Shown piece by piece: positions 32,446-41,802 of a stretch of DNA of 64,000 bases (position 1 is its first letter; the number at the start of each line of letters is the position of its first letter). Both the position numbers and the translations under genes were made by a program. The notes under the pieces are model-generated. The model was not told where the DNA came from and ran no database searches. It worked only from the letters and a program-made list of their open reading frames with translations. Origin of the DNA: Marinomonas atlantica (lineage in GTDB: Bacteria > Pseudomonadota > Gammaproteobacteria > Pseudomonadales > Marinomonadaceae); NCBI RefSeq assembly GCF_001639725.1, contig NZ_LTAW01000001.1, positions 186,001-250,000 of the forward strand. Reading direction: 5' to 3'.

Positions 32446-34026
32446 TTAACCTGAATGACTAGCCGAAGAAACCGCTAAGCCATCACTGCGTGGGTCGGTG
32501 GCGGCGTCGGTATTGCCCTCAGGGAATAGCACCACAGCGCCAGCATGGCCCATTAACTCATTGCAGGCAGGCACTTCAACAAGGTCGTGTCCATGAGCAA
32601 TCAATGACTGTGCGGCATCGGCGGCGAGATCACTTTCCACTTTTAAATTATGACTGACATCGCCCCAAGTGCGGCCAAGTAGCCAGCGCCCAGCCGCGAT
32701 ACTAGTGTCTAAAGGCTGCTTGTGATACACGTAACGGCTGAATAAAGCCGCTTGAGTTTGTGGTTGGCCTTCGCCACCCATGGTGCCGTAGCTGATACGG
32801 CGTCCATCTGCTAGCTCTGCAAACGCAGGGTTTAAGGTATGAAAAGGTTTTAAATTGGGTTTAAGTTCCTGCAAGTTGCCTTTCTCAAGGCTGAAGGACG
32901 ATCCTCTGTTGTTCCAAACAATGCCTGTGCTTGGGCTGACGATGCCACTGCCAAATTCCCAAAACAAACTTTGAATATAACTCACCATTCTTCCTTCACT
33001 GTCACAGCAACCCATCCAAATGGTGTCACCGTGCTTCGCAGGGTGTGGCCACGCTTGCGCTTGGTCGATGACAATCTTGTCCGTCATCGTTGCGAGGTTT
33101 GCATCACTGAGTAAATCCTGTAGTTCAACACTTAACCGTGTGGGATCGGTGACGTACTCATTGCGAGCGATAAAGGCTTGCTTTGTGGCCTCAATCAAAA
33201 GGTGCGCCATGTCGGTTTCGCTGCCATCCCCCATCTTGTAAATGCGGTCATACAGAGCCAAGATGATCAACGAAGCGATACCTTGTGTGGGTGCGGGTAA
33301 GTTATAAAGTGTTCCTGTGCTGGTATGCACATTGAGCGGGGTGACTTCAGTAGCACGGTAGCTCTCGAAATCCTCCACACGAATCGGTGAGCCTGCGGCT
33401 TCTAAATCGTTCGCTAATTTTTCTGCTATGGAACCATGGTAGAAATCTTCTAAACCTGCTTCTGCCAAGTGCTCTAATGTCTTTGCCAGCGTATTAAGGG
33501 TTAAGCAATTACCTTGGGTAAGTGTTTCACCCTGATCTAAAAATTGTGAAAAACCCGGTAATATTGCCAAGTCGTCGTGTACTTTACGACTTGCCGACTG
33601 CAGGCTTTCGGTAATTTCAATGCCATTCTTAGCGTGATCGATGGCATTTTTCAGAAGTTCGTTTAGAGACTTTGGTGATTGCCAAAAGGCGCTGATATCT
33701 AACGCTTTTTGCCATCCGGCCACGGCTCCGGCCATCGTTACGGCAGCCTTGCCGCCTCGAGTTGGGATGGCATCGTCTCCTGCATAAAAATCCAGCGTGG
33801 CTTTTTGCGCCGCTTTACCCGACGCATCAATGCCAATCGGTGTTTTACCTGGCTCGCTGATCAGCCAAAAACCATCACCGCCCAGACCATTCATATGGGG
33901 GTAGACCACAGCAATCGTTGCGGCAGCTGCGACCATCGCTTCGATGGCAGTGCCGCCTTGCTCAAGAATGGCTTGGCCTGCTTTGGTCGCCTCATGGTGC
34001 GGTGCGGTAAACGCGATAGAAGACAT
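32446..34026 (-). CDS. hpxW: Oxamate amidohydrolase HpxW (gamma-glutamyltransferase family)
   Basis: A 526-residue Ntn-hydrolase of the gamma-glutamyltransferase family without a signal peptide. It should self-cleave before Thr335 in KHGDTIWMGCCDSEG, the position of the catalytic Thr of HpxW-type enzymes; ordinary GGTs have TTH there. Other family marks are NGLGGDGFWLI, GTMGGEGQPQTQAALFSRY and VESDLAADAAQSLIAHGH. HpxW in Klebsiella hydrolyses oxamate to oxalate and ammonia. It begins three bases after the amidase stop codon, indicating a tight operon. Confidence 0.87.
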   Translation of the reverse strand: MSSIAFTAPHHEATKAGQAILEQGGTAIEAMVAAAATIAVVYPHMNGLGGDGFWLISEPGKTPIGIDASGKAAQKATLDFYAGDDAIPTRGGKAAVTMAGAVAGWQKALDISAFWQSPKSLNELLKNAIDHAKNGIEITESLQSASRKVHDDLAILPGFSQFLDQGETLTQGNCLTLNTLAKTLEHLAEAGLEDFYHGSIAEKLANDLEAAGSPIRVEDFESYRATEVTPLNVHTSTGTLYNLPAPTQGIASLIILALYDRIYKMGDGSETDMAHLLIEATKQAFIARNEYVTDPTRLSVELQDLLSDANLATMTDKIVIDQAQAWPHPAKHGDTIWMGCCDSEGRMVSYIQSLFWEFGSGIVSPSTGIVWNNRGSSFSLEKGNLQELKPNLKPFHTLNPAFAELADGRRISYGTMGGEGQPQTQAALFSRYVYHKQPLDTSIAAGRWLLGRTWGDVSHNLKVESDLAADAAQSLIAHGHDLVEVPACNELMGHAGAVVLFPEGNTDAATDPRSDGLAVSSASHSG

Positions 34027-34029
34027 GTA

Positions 34030-35202
34030 TTACTCCATTAATGTTTTGGCGAGGGCGATCAAACTAAGATCACTGCCTCGAGGGCCAATCAAAGACAGGC
34101 CGCATGGTGCGCCGTTGATCTCACAAACAGGTAAGTGCAATTGAGGAAGGCCGCACAGGCCAGCAATTGCAGTAAGCTCTAATAGTTGATTGCGGTAATT
34201 CGCTAACTCACTGTCTTGCATGGTTAAAAATGGAGAGCAACCGGGTGTCGTTGGCAAAATAAGCACAGCTCCTTCAAGTTGTTCATCCAACCACGAGCGA
34301 AACCTCGCTTGTTGTAATTTTGCTTGGTCTACATCTTCAGCTTTGATGGTGCTTGTCCACTCAAAACGACTGGTAATATCTGGTGCAAAATCAGGGTCAT
34401 TTTGTAAAATCCAAGTGCCATGGGTTTGCCAAATTTCCGCCCCTTGTAGAGTTCGGAAGGTCGTGCTGGTTTGCCAATAAGCAGGATCAACTTCAAGACT
34501 TTGCCCAATGTTGAGCTTGTCTTGAGCATGCCAAGTATTCAGCAGCTGTAGAAGTGCGTCTTTGTGTTCAACTTGCTGAATTAAATCCTTAGCAATCAGA
34601 ACTTTATTTAGTTTTGGCTGCTGTGCGGGCAGAACTTCGTGGGCTACTTTTTCAAGTTCGTCTAAGCGACGAGTCATGAAACCCACCGTATCAAACGATG
34701 GCGCAAGCGGCACCATGTTATCCATGGCAATTATGCCGTGGGTTGGACGTAAACCGAACAGACCATTGTAGCTGGAAGGCACACGAATCGATCCACCCGT
34801 ATCGGTGCCTAAGCCAATGTCAGCAAAACCTTTTGCTACGGCCACCGCCGAACCAGAAGAGGAGCCTCCTGGTAAGCGATCAGGTGTTACCGGGTTCTCT
34901 GGTGTGCCGTAATGGATATTTTGACCGTTGAGGCTGTAGGCCAGTTCGTCGGTAATGGTTTTTCCGACAAACTGTGCGCCAGCTTGCAGCAGCTTGATCA
35001 CGCTTGAGGCCGTTGTGGTGGGTAAATCGTGAGTGGCTAGCCAAGTAGGGTTACCTGCTGAAGTAGGTAAACCTTGCATATGAAACAAATCTTTCACGGC
35101 TAAACGCATTCCAGCCAACGGTTGCTCTGACGCAGCAGGGCAGCTTGGAAAGCTGGCCAGTGTCAGTCTTAAAAATGGGCTAGTGGTGATGGAATGCTGC
35201 AT
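34030..35202 (-). CDS. Amidase-signature hydrolase (HpxY/AtzF-like) coupled to HpxW
   Basis: A 390-residue amidase with the Ser-cis-Ser-Lys triad: Lys37 in LAVKDLF, the cis-serine in LPGGSSSGSA (112-118) and the nucleophile Ser138 in GTDTGGSIRVP. A longer frame to 35235 exists, but the ATG at 35202 has AAAGGAG seven bases upstream. Next to HpxW it most resembles the amidase of hpxWXYZ clusters, whose exact substrate is less certain. Oxalurate, allophanate or oxamate are candidates. Confidence 0.88.
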   Translation of the reverse strand: MQHSITTSPFLRLTLASFPSCPAASEQPLAGMRLAVKDLFHMQGLPTSAGNPTWLATHDLPTTTASSVIKLLQAGAQFVGKTITDELAYSLNGQNIHYGTPENPVTPDRLPGGSSSGSAVAVAKGFADIGLGTDTGGSIRVPSSYNGLFGLRPTHGIIAMDNMVPLAPSFDTVGFMTRRLDELEKVAHEVLPAQQPKLNKVLIAKDLIQQVEHKDALLQLLNTWHAQDKLNIGQSLEVDPAYWQTSTTFRTLQGAEIWQTHGTWILQNDPDFAPDITSRFEWTSTIKAEDVDQAKLQQARFRSWLDEQLEGAVLILPTTPGCSPFLTMQDSELANYRNQLLELTAIAGLCGLPQLHLPVCEINGAPCGLSLIGPRGSDLSLIALAKTLME

Positions 35203-35228
35203 TGTTTGCTCCTTTGATTTGCCTATAT

Positions 35229-35242
35229 GAAACAATCGTTTC
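35229..35242. promoter_or_regulatory. Operator candidate upstream of the amidase-hpxW operon
   Basis: GAAAC-AATC-GTTTC is an inverted repeat with five-base arms and a central CG-containing spacer, 27 bp upstream of the amidase start. It fits a small dimeric repressor or activator. It does not match the GTATAC sites at the permease/GntR promoter. Confidence 0.35.
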
Positions 35243-35294
35243 CATAATCTGTCAACTGGAACAAAAGAAACATTTTATGCACCAATTTTGGTCG

Positions 35295-35834
35295 TTATCC
35301 CCATAATTCCTCTGGTAAATCTTGTAAGCGAAAGCCTGCAATTTTATGTACTTCGTTTAATGCGTGGCGGAACTCTTTTTCTTGGGTACTGGGTAAGCGA
35401 GCTTCAAACCCTTCAATGATTTGGTCCTTAGTTGCACCTCTGACCGCCATGATGAACGGGAAGCCGAATTTGTCACGATAGCCTGTGTTCAATGCTAAGA
35501 AATACTCCAACTCCATCGGACTTAAAGTATCTAATCCTGCGCCAGCTTGCTCATTGCTGGAAGCATCAGTTAGCTCCCCAGCCAGTGCGGCTTTTCCAGC
35601 CAGATCAGGATGAGCGCGTAACAGGGCCAGCTGTGTGCTGTGGTCAGCATTTTCAACAATGTCTTGCATGGCTTGTGCCACCGAATATTGCAGTCCCTCA
35701 GAATGCGCTTTGAGTGCATCACGTTGCTCATAAAGTGCCACAGCAACCCACTTAGAGTGTTCGTAAATATCTTTTAAGTGATTGATGAAGCTGTCTTTAT
35801 CTAGTTCTAAAAGTGATGTTTTATGGTTACTCAT
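35295..35834 (-). CDS. uraD: OHCU decarboxylase
   Basis: A 179-residue cytosolic enzyme (equivalent to HpxQ) converting 2-oxo-4-hydroxy-4-carboxy-5-ureidoimidazoline to (S)-allantoin. The catalytic His75 is in LLRAHPDLAGKAA, and FGFPFIMAVRGATKDQIIEGFEARL is the conserved second half. The ribosome site is AAGGAGATGT. It diverges from uraH, its upstream pathway partner. Confidence 0.95.
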   Translation of the reverse strand: MSNHKTSLLELDKDSFINHLKDIYEHSKWVAVALYEQRDALKAHSEGLQYSVAQAMQDIVENADHSTQLALLRAHPDLAGKAALAGELTDASSNEQAGAGLDTLSPMELEYFLALNTGYRDKFGFPFIMAVRGATKDQIIEGFEARLPSTQEKEFRHALNEVHKIAGFRLQDLPEELWG

Positions 35835-35965
35835 TACATCTCCTTGTTGGTGTCTGGGGTGGATTTGTGATTAGCTGACAGTCACTTTTGATCGTAATCA
35901 CTTGTCAGTGCAAGTGTTAATTTTTTAAATGGATAGTGAGCATAGGGCTATTTTGAGGGCTGGAA

Positions 35966-36322
35966 ATGGGCTATTTAACAACACATATTTTGGATAACAC
36001 GCGCGGCGTTGCTGCATCGGGTGTCATTATCGAGCTGTACAAATTAGCAGAAGATGGTACGCGAAACTTGGTCTCTAAAACGATTTCAAATACTGATGGC
36101 CGTTGTGATTCGCCGCTACTTGAAGGTGACGCTTTCCAAGCTGGGTGTTATGAATTGGCATTCTCGGTCGGTGACTACTTTGCTGAAAAAGGGGTGGAAT
36201 TACCTGAGCCTCGCTTTCTGGATGTGGTGTTATTACGTTTTGGTGTAAGCGATGAAGACCGCCATTATCATGTGCCATTGTTGGTAACACCTTATTCTTA
36301 CAGTACTTACCGAGGCAGTTAA
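35966..36322 (+). CDS. uraH: 5-hydroxyisourate hydrolase
   Basis: A 118-residue transthyretin-like tetrameric enzyme (equivalent to HpxT/PucM) hydrolysing 5-hydroxyisourate to OHCU. Catalytic marks: His7 in LTTHILD, Arg in TDGRCDSPLL, His in HYHVPLLVTPYSY, and the C-terminal YRGS tetrapeptide. There is no signal peptide, so it is cytosolic. It lies between divergent uraD and hpxO, all three acting in sequence. Confidence 0.97.
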   Translation: MGYLTTHILDNTRGVAASGVIIELYKLAEDGTRNLVSKTISNTDGRCDSPLLEGDAFQAGCYELAFSVGDYFAEKGVELPEPRFLDVVLLRFGVSDEDRHYHVPLLVTPYSYSTYRGS

Positions 36323-36420
36323 GGTGCACAGATTTGATTGGTTGCACTGATTGAGTGCGCCTGGTTTTGCTTGTTAATTGCTAAAATTGACCAAATGGTT
36401 ATTAAGTTCCTTGCCATCAA

Positions 36421-36440
36421 AGGCGTTCCTAGGAATGCCT
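36421..36440. promoter_or_regulatory. 20-bp near-perfect palindrome upstream of hpxO
   Basis: AGGCGTTCCT followed immediately by AGGAATGCCT; nine of ten arm positions pair. It lies 63-82 bp before the hpxO start, the right place for a MarR- or TetR-type operator. The bases 36460-36480 also hold a spaced ACTG/CAGT pair. Confidence 0.45.
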
Positions 36441-36502
36441 GCTTTGGGCACAGTTCTTGCGATGTACTGTATAACGCAGTATTTAGGCAATGAGGTATCG
36501 TT

Positions 36503-37657
36503 ATGAAAGCAATCATCATTGGTGCGGGCATCGGTGGTATGTCGGCCGCCGCGGCATTGGATCAACAAGGTATTGAGTGCGAGATCTATGAAGCAGTAAA
36601 AGAAATGAAACCGGTTGGTGCGGCGATTTCGGTTTGGTCCAATGGCGTAAAGTGCATGAATCACTTGGGGATGGGCAAAATCATGGACGATCTGGGTGGG
36701 CCGATGCATTACATGGCGTATCTTGAAGGCTTTAGTGGTGAAAAAATGACGCAATTTAGCTTATCGCCCTTGGTTGAAGAGGTGGGGGAACGACCCTGTC
36801 CGGTCTCTCGTGCAGATCTGCAATCACGCATGATTGATTGGTGGGGGCGCCATAGAGTCCAGTTTGGTAAACGCCTAGAGAGTGTCAGCCAAAATGATCA
36901 GGGTGTGACCGCCACATTTACCGACGGTAGCACGGCACAAGGGGACTTTATGATTGCGGCCGATGGTGCTCATTCTATCGCCCGTGACTATCTAATGGGT
37001 CACAAAGTGGAACGGCGCTACGCAGGCTATGTGAATTGGAATGGCTTAGTTGAGATCGATGAAAGCATTGCTCCAGCGGAGCAATGGACAATGTTTGTGG
37101 CGGATGGCAAACGTGTCTCTGTCATGCCCATTGCCGACAACCGCTTCTACTTTTTCTTTGATGTGCCGCTTGAAAAAGGCTTACCGCAAGATCGTTCTAC
37201 CGTAATCAAAGACCTTAAAGGCTATTTTGAAGGGTGGGCTGAACCGGTCCAGCGCTTGATCGATGTCATTAATCCCGATACTACCAACCGTATTGAAATC
37301 CATGATGTCGACCCTTTTAGCCCGTTAGTGAAAGGGCGTGTTGCCTTGTTAGGTGATGCAGGGCACAGCACTACTCCTGATATTGGCCAAGGCGGAGGTG
37401 CCGCGCTAGAAGATGCTGTGGTACTAGGACGCAGCTTTGCAACTTGCAAGGATATCGAAGGTGCTTTGTTGCGTTACAACGATGCTCGTTTAGAGCGTGT
37501 AAAAGATTTGGTGCTTAAGGCACGCAAACGCTGTGAGGTAACCCATGGCTTTAACCCAGATGAAACCAAAGCTTGGTATGAAGAATTACGCAATGAGGAT
37601 GGCACTGGTATCTTGAGCGGTTTGTCAAAAACAATTTTGGGTGGTCCTCTTGGATGA
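36503..37657 (+). CDS. hpxO: FAD-dependent urate hydroxylase
   Basis: A 384-residue cytosolic flavoprotein monooxygenase oxidising urate to 5-hydroxyisourate with NADH and oxygen. It starts MKAIIIGAGIGGMSAAAALDQQG (FAD-binding GxGxxG), has the ADGAHSIARDYLMG motif and GDAGHSTTPDIGQGGGAALEDA (FAD ribityl). Length equals Klebsiella HpxO. It replaces cofactor-free uricase in this pathway. It follows uraH in the same direction after 180 bp with its own operator-like palindrome. Confidence 0.95.
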   Translation: MKAIIIGAGIGGMSAAAALDQQGIECEIYEAVKEMKPVGAAISVWSNGVKCMNHLGMGKIMDDLGGPMHYMAYLEGFSGEKMTQFSLSPLVEEVGERPCPVSRADLQSRMIDWWGRHRVQFGKRLESVSQNDQGVTATFTDGSTAQGDFMIAADGAHSIARDYLMGHKVERRYAGYVNWNGLVEIDESIAPAEQWTMFVADGKRVSVMPIADNRFYFFFDVPLEKGLPQDRSTVIKDLKGYFEGWAEPVQRLIDVINPDTTNRIEIHDVDPFSPLVKGRVALLGDAGHSTTPDIGQGGGAALEDAVVLGRSFATCKDIEGALLRYNDARLERVKDLVLKARKRCEVTHGFNPDETKAWYEELRNEDGTGILSGLSKTILGGPLG

Positions 37658-37734
37658 TGAGATATTTTTGCATCGCCGCTGCTTATCAGTAAAATCCGTT
37701 TACCTATTGTTTGCACCTTATAACGGATTAACAC

Positions 37735-38775
37735 ATGACAAAACTCCCACCAGATCGTTTAAAACATCTTTGGTTTGAGCGTGGTGCGTACGCCAACAAA
37801 AAAGCACGTCATTTTTTGCGTGAAGAGTTTGACCCTAACGCAATCAAAAAAATCACCGTAATTCGTCATGCTGCGTTGGGTGATCAAGTGATCCTACGTC
37901 CATTCTTAGTCGAAGCGCGCAAGTTCTTTCCGAATGCAGAAATTACCTTAGCAGCTGTTTCTAATTATCAATATGGAATGCCGGTCGATTTAGTGGATCA
38001 TGTGAGTATTATGCCCGGCACTGATATGCGAAAAACCACAGGTAGTAAAGATAAAATTGCCTGTGTCAAAGCACTTGGTGAACAAGACCTCATGTTTGAT
38101 CTCGCCAGTACCAATCGCTCCCATTGGATGATGGCGCTGGGCAAAGCAAAGCTTAAAATTGGTTTCCCCTACAATAATTTGATCCGTAGAGTACTGTGTG
38201 ACGTGGCAGTTTTTCGTTCTGACTTACAGCCTGAAGTTGAGGTGATGCTAGACATGCTGCGTATTTTAGGACATACACCACCAAGACGTTTAGAGTTTGC
38301 CTACCCAGATCACCAAGTTGTTTGTGATAAAGAGCAGCCATTTATTTTGTACTTCAATGGTGCTTCGATGAAAAGCAAAATCCTGTCTAAAGAGCAGATG
38401 CGTGACGTTGTGGAGCAGGGAATGGCTGCGTTACCAGATTACCAACATGTTTATTTAGAAGGTAAAAATGACTTTGAAAAAGGTGAGTTTCTGGAAGACT
38501 TAACGTCGAAAAGTAACTTCTCGATCCAGGCGTGTTTACCTTTAGATGACTTAGTGATGAAAGTCGCTAAAGCGTCGCTACTTGTGGCACCCGATACAGG
38601 GGTTCGAAATATCGCGATATCGACACATACGCCAACGGTAGGGATATTCTATTTTACGGTACCTTATCGCTATACGCCGCTTTACGAATCACATCATATT
38701 GTCATGCGTGCTGATGCGAGTATTCCTTCAAGCTCAGAGGTTGTAGCCAGTATGGTCAAAGCATTACAACATTAA
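37735..38775 (+). CDS. Glycosyltransferase family 9 (heptosyltransferase-like)
   Basis: A 346-residue GT-B fold protein. The start of the first Rossmann domain reads KITVIRHAALGDQVILRPFLVEARKFFPNAEITL, the pattern of ADP-heptose:LPS transferases, and VAPDTGVRNIAISTHTPTVGIFYFTVP near the end is the donor-binding region. It probably adds a sugar to lipopolysaccharide core at the inner membrane. It is not in an LPS cluster, so the exact linkage is open. A terminator follows. Confidence 0.85.
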   Translation: MTKLPPDRLKHLWFERGAYANKKARHFLREEFDPNAIKKITVIRHAALGDQVILRPFLVEARKFFPNAEITLAAVSNYQYGMPVDLVDHVSIMPGTDMRKTTGSKDKIACVKALGEQDLMFDLASTNRSHWMMALGKAKLKIGFPYNNLIRRVLCDVAVFRSDLQPEVEVMLDMLRILGHTPPRRLEFAYPDHQVVCDKEQPFILYFNGASMKSKILSKEQMRDVVEQGMAALPDYQHVYLEGKNDFEKGEFLEDLTSKSNFSIQACLPLDDLVMKVAKASLLVAPDTGVRNIAISTHTPTVGIFYFTVPYRYTPLYESHHIVMRADASIPSSSEVVASMVKALQH

Positions 38776-38795
38776 TTAAAACTGCAGAAATGGTT

Positions 38796-38825
38796 AAAAA
38801 CCAATCTGTTTGAAGGTTGGTTTTT
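38796..38825. terminator. Terminator after the GT9 gene
   Basis: AAAAACCAA (38796-38804) pairs with TTGGTTTTT (38817-38825). The A-run on one side and the T-run on the other let it serve both the GT9 gene and the leftward RpiR gene ending at 38851. Confidence 0.8.
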
Positions 38826-38850
38826 ATTCGTAGTCATAGCACTTGGGCAG

Positions 38851-39660
38851 TTATTCCATCTCACCTAATTCATTGAAAAGCTGAGAAATCGCTTGGGTGC
38901 GATGATGGCCGTTTTTACCAATCAGATCATATACGCGATTAGACAACATCGACACTAAGCTCATCGGTGCAGCATAGCTGTAAAAAGGATTATCATTACC
39001 CAAATGGCACACTAAGACTTGGCTGACTTGTTGATTGTACATTTGACCGGTAGGGTCCGTGATCAGGATTGTTTGATGGTCTTGCAGTACTTCGACGATT
39101 TTCTTAAAGACACGAGTGCGGCGCTGGAAGCCAAATAACACAATCACTTCATCGTCTAAAATATCGTGTAAATCTTCCCCTAATGTCTGCCCTGGTTGAG
39201 GCAGTAAACGGATAGACGGCCGAATCTGCTGTAACTGTTGGCGAAAGTGCAACGCCACGGGATAAGAATTACGAAAGCCAATCAACGTAACACGGCTGGC
39301 GTTCGCTAATTTAGCGCACACGTCATTGAGTATATCGGCCTGCAAACCTTCAAAGGTCTGCGATAAGTTTTTTAATTCTTCAGCGGTTTGATCTATTGAG
39401 TGACCTTGAGTTAAAACAGGCACTCCGTTCTGACGCAATTGTAATTGGGCCTGTTTTGCATCTTGTTGAGATTCAAAACCTAATTGACGAAAGAAGCGGC
39501 TGACCGTGGCTTTAGAGGTATGCGTATGTTCGGCAATCTCAGCTGATGTTTGGCTAACAATTGCTAGCGGGTGCTGCTGCAAGTAATTTGCGATGGTACG
39601 CGCTGAAGGCGACAGGGTCGGGTAGTTTTGCTCGATTAAAGAAAGAACATCTTGCTTCAC
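38851..39660 (-). CDS. RpiR/MurR-family transcriptional regulator
   Basis: A 269-residue regulator with an N-terminal helix-turn-helix (SARTIANYLQQHPLAIVSQTSAEIAEHTHTSKATVSRFFRQLGFES) and a C-terminal SIS domain (RVTLIGFRNSYPVALHFRQQLQQI, DDEVIVLFGFQRRTRV). SIS domains bind phosphosugars, but RpiR members also control amino acid and hut-type genes. It follows hutG on the same strand after 77 bp, so control of the hut operon is possible, though hutC is also present. Confidence 0.9.
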   Translation of the reverse strand: MKQDVLSLIEQNYPTLSPSARTIANYLQQHPLAIVSQTSAEIAEHTHTSKATVSRFFRQLGFESQQDAKQAQLQLRQNGVPVLTQGHSIDQTAEELKNLSQTFEGLQADILNDVCAKLANASRVTLIGFRNSYPVALHFRQQLQQIRPSIRLLPQPGQTLGEDLHDILDDEVIVLFGFQRRTRVFKKIVEVLQDHQTILITDPTGQMYNQQVSQVLVCHLGNDNPFYSYAAPMSLVSMLSNRVYDLIGKNGHHRTQAISQLFNELGEME

Positions 39661-39737
39661 GTGTTGTATCGCCTTAGTAGATCAGAGTATGACGTATAAG
39701 GTAATCGAAAGCGGGTAGCGTGCCAATGTTGAATGTT

Positions 39738-40565
39738 TTAAACAGTGTCGAACCTTGCGCCTAAACATGCCTCAATAACCGCTTTAAGTTGTTTCTGTAT
39801 GTCTGGCAGTTTTGCGTTATCCAGATGGTAAATGTCCCGTGCAGCCTGCTCTTCATTGAGGTAAGTTGCTTGTGATAATTCTAACTGAATCGCGTGGATG
39901 CCTTGCTCCGGTTGGCCGAAGTGTCGAGTAATGTAACCGCCTTTGAAGCGCCCATTAGAGACAACGGAGTAAACTGGATCAATAGTGTCGAGTACCGCGT
40001 CGAGTAGGGCTTGATCGCAGGATACGCCTTGGTTGGTGCCCCAGTTGAAATCAGGCAGTGTCCCTTCAAACAGCATGGGCACTTGGGCGGCTATGCTGTG
40101 GGCATCAAACAAGATGGCGTAGCCGAACTTGGCTTTCAATCGTGCGAGCTCCATGGCGATTGTGGTGTGGTAATGCTGCCAAATGTGTTCTTTAAACTCT
40201 GCACGTTGAGCATCAGTTGGAGCGCGTCCGGCTTCGAAAATGGGCTGCTCGTCAAATAAAATATTAGGAAACAGCCCTGTCGTTTTACTTTGGTACAGAG
40301 GTTTGTCATCAATCGGCCGATTAAGATCAATGACATAGCGAGAATAGTTGGCTTTGATGACACCGACACCTAAAGATTCTAAAAAACTATACAGCTCAGG
40401 GATATACCAGTCCGTATCAGGCAGTTTTTTAGCTTGTTCTGTTAACCCATCGACAATGCTATTTGGCACCTCTAACCCCGAGTGAGGCATGCTGACAAGC
40501 AGAGGTGTTTCGCTTTGGCGAAACTCAAATGGCGCATGGTCGAGCGTTGAACTGAATGGTGTCAT
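39738..40565 (-). CDS. hutG: N-formylglutamate deformylase
   Basis: A 275-residue cytosolic zinc hydrolase cleaving N-formylglutamate to glutamate and formate, the last step of the HutF-type histidine pathway. Landmarks: [56 protein letters not shown] and [17 protein letters not shown]. The start overlaps the hutI stop by four bases, so it is the last gene of hutUHIG. Confidence 0.95.
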   Translation of the reverse strand: MTPFSSTLDHAPFEFRQSETPLLVSMPHSGLEVPNSIVDGLTEQAKKLPDTDWYIPELYSFLESLGVGVIKANYSRYVIDLNRPIDDKPLYQSKTTGLFPNILFDEQPIFEAGRAPTDAQRAEFKEHIWQHYHTTIAMELARLKAKFGYAILFDAHSIAAQVPMLFEGTLPDFNWGTNQGVSCDQALLDAVLDTIDPVYSVVSNGRFKGGYITRHFGQPEQGIHAIQLELSQATYLNEEQAARDIYHLDNAKLPDIQKQLKAVIEACLGARFDTV

Positions 40566-41788
40566 GAGCTAATGATTCCCTGTTGAATGCGTTGTTTCAC
40601 GAGATCTCCTCCTAACCAATAGCTTAATTCCCCCGGACTTTCTACATCCCAGCAAATAAAATCGGCTACTTTCCCCATTTCTAACGAGCCATGCGTGTGC
40701 GCCATACCCAGAGCGTTGGCGGCGTTCAAGGTGGTGCCAGCCAAGGCTTCTTCGGGTGTCATGCCAAACAGTGTACAGGCCATATTCATCATTAAGCGCA
40801 ATGACAGTGCAGGCGAGGTGCCTGGGTTGGCGTCGGTGGCAATGGCAATTTTGACACCGTGCTCACGCAGCAAGCTCATTGGCGGTAGTTGGGTTTCTTT
40901 TAGCGTATAGAACGCGCCAGGCAATAACACCGCCACAGTACCAGCGCTGGCCATGGCTTTGACATCGTCTTCAGTGATAAATTCCAGATGGTCGGCAGAT
41001 AGTGCCTGATAACGTGCGGCCATGGCACTACCGCCTAAGGCTGACAATTGTTCCGCATGGAGTTTGACCGGCAAGCCTAATTTAACTGCCGTTTGAAAGT
41101 AACGCTCGACTTGCTCGGGGCTGAACGCAATGTGCTCGCAAAAAGCGTCGACTGCATCGGCCACGCCTAACGCCGCGATCTTCGGCAACACCTCATCACA
41201 GAGATAATCAATGTAGCAATCTTTGTCATCAAACTCTGGGGGCATGGCATGGGCTGCCAAGCAGGTACGCTTGATCGTAACGGGCAGTTCGTTACCTAAA
41301 GTGGTTGCGACGCGCAGCATTTTTAGCTCGCTTTCAAGTGACAAACCATAGCCGGATTTGATCTCAACCGTGGTGACGCCATCCCGCATCAGGCTTTGCA
41401 GGCGACGTTTACTGCTGGCGACCAAGTCTGCTTCACTGGCAGCTCGCGTAGCACTGACGGAAGCCGCAATGCCGCCCCCTTGGGCGGCAATGTCTTGATA
41501 GCTGACACCGTTTAAGCGTTGTTCAAATTCACCCGCACGATTGCCACCAAATACTAGGTGTGTGTGGCAGTCGATTAGCCCCGGCGTGACCCAGCACCCT
41601 GCCATATCGTGCTCTTGCTGAGTCTGGTAGCGCGGCAACTGATCGGCGGGGCCGATCCACGCAATACGGCCGCCGTGAACACCGATGGCGGCGTTTTCTA
41701 TCGTGCTGTATTTTCCGTCTTTCATGGTCGCGACATGAATGCCGCGCCATAAACTGTCGAGCTGCATGAGGTCGTCCGATTGCGTCAT
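40562..41788 (-). CDS. hutI: Imidazolonepropionase
   Basis: A 408-residue cytosolic metal-dependent amidohydrolase opening the imidazolone ring to N-formimidoylglutamate. Metal motif [16 protein letters not shown] is clear, followed by [31 protein letters not shown] and [22 protein letters not shown]. It sits between hutH (14 bp) and hutG (four-base overlap). Confidence 0.97.
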   Translation of the reverse strand: MTQSDDLMQLDSLWRGIHVATMKDGKYSTIENAAIGVHGGRIAWIGPADQLPRYQTQQEHDMAGCWVTPGLIDCHTHLVFGGNRAGEFEQRLNGVSYQDIAAQGGGIAASVSATRAASEADLVASSKRRLQSLMRDGVTTVEIKSGYGLSLESELKMLRVATTLGNELPVTIKRTCLAAHAMPPEFDDKDCYIDYLCDEVLPKIAALGVADAVDAFCEHIAFSPEQVERYFQTAVKLGLPVKLHAEQLSALGGSAMAARYQALSADHLEFITEDDVKAMASAGTVAVLLPGAFYTLKETQLPPMSLLREHGVKIAIATDANPGTSPALSLRLMMNMACTLFGMTPEEALAGTTLNAANALGMAHTHGSLEMGKVADFICWDVESPGELSYWLGGDLVKQRIQQGIISS

Positions 41789-41802
41789 GTGAGCTCCTTA
41801 GA

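Noticed and set aside
36374..36754. A 126-codon minus-strand frame over the hpxO promoter and start
   Set aside because: Antisense to the conserved FAD-binding N-terminus of hpxO and lacking domain features.
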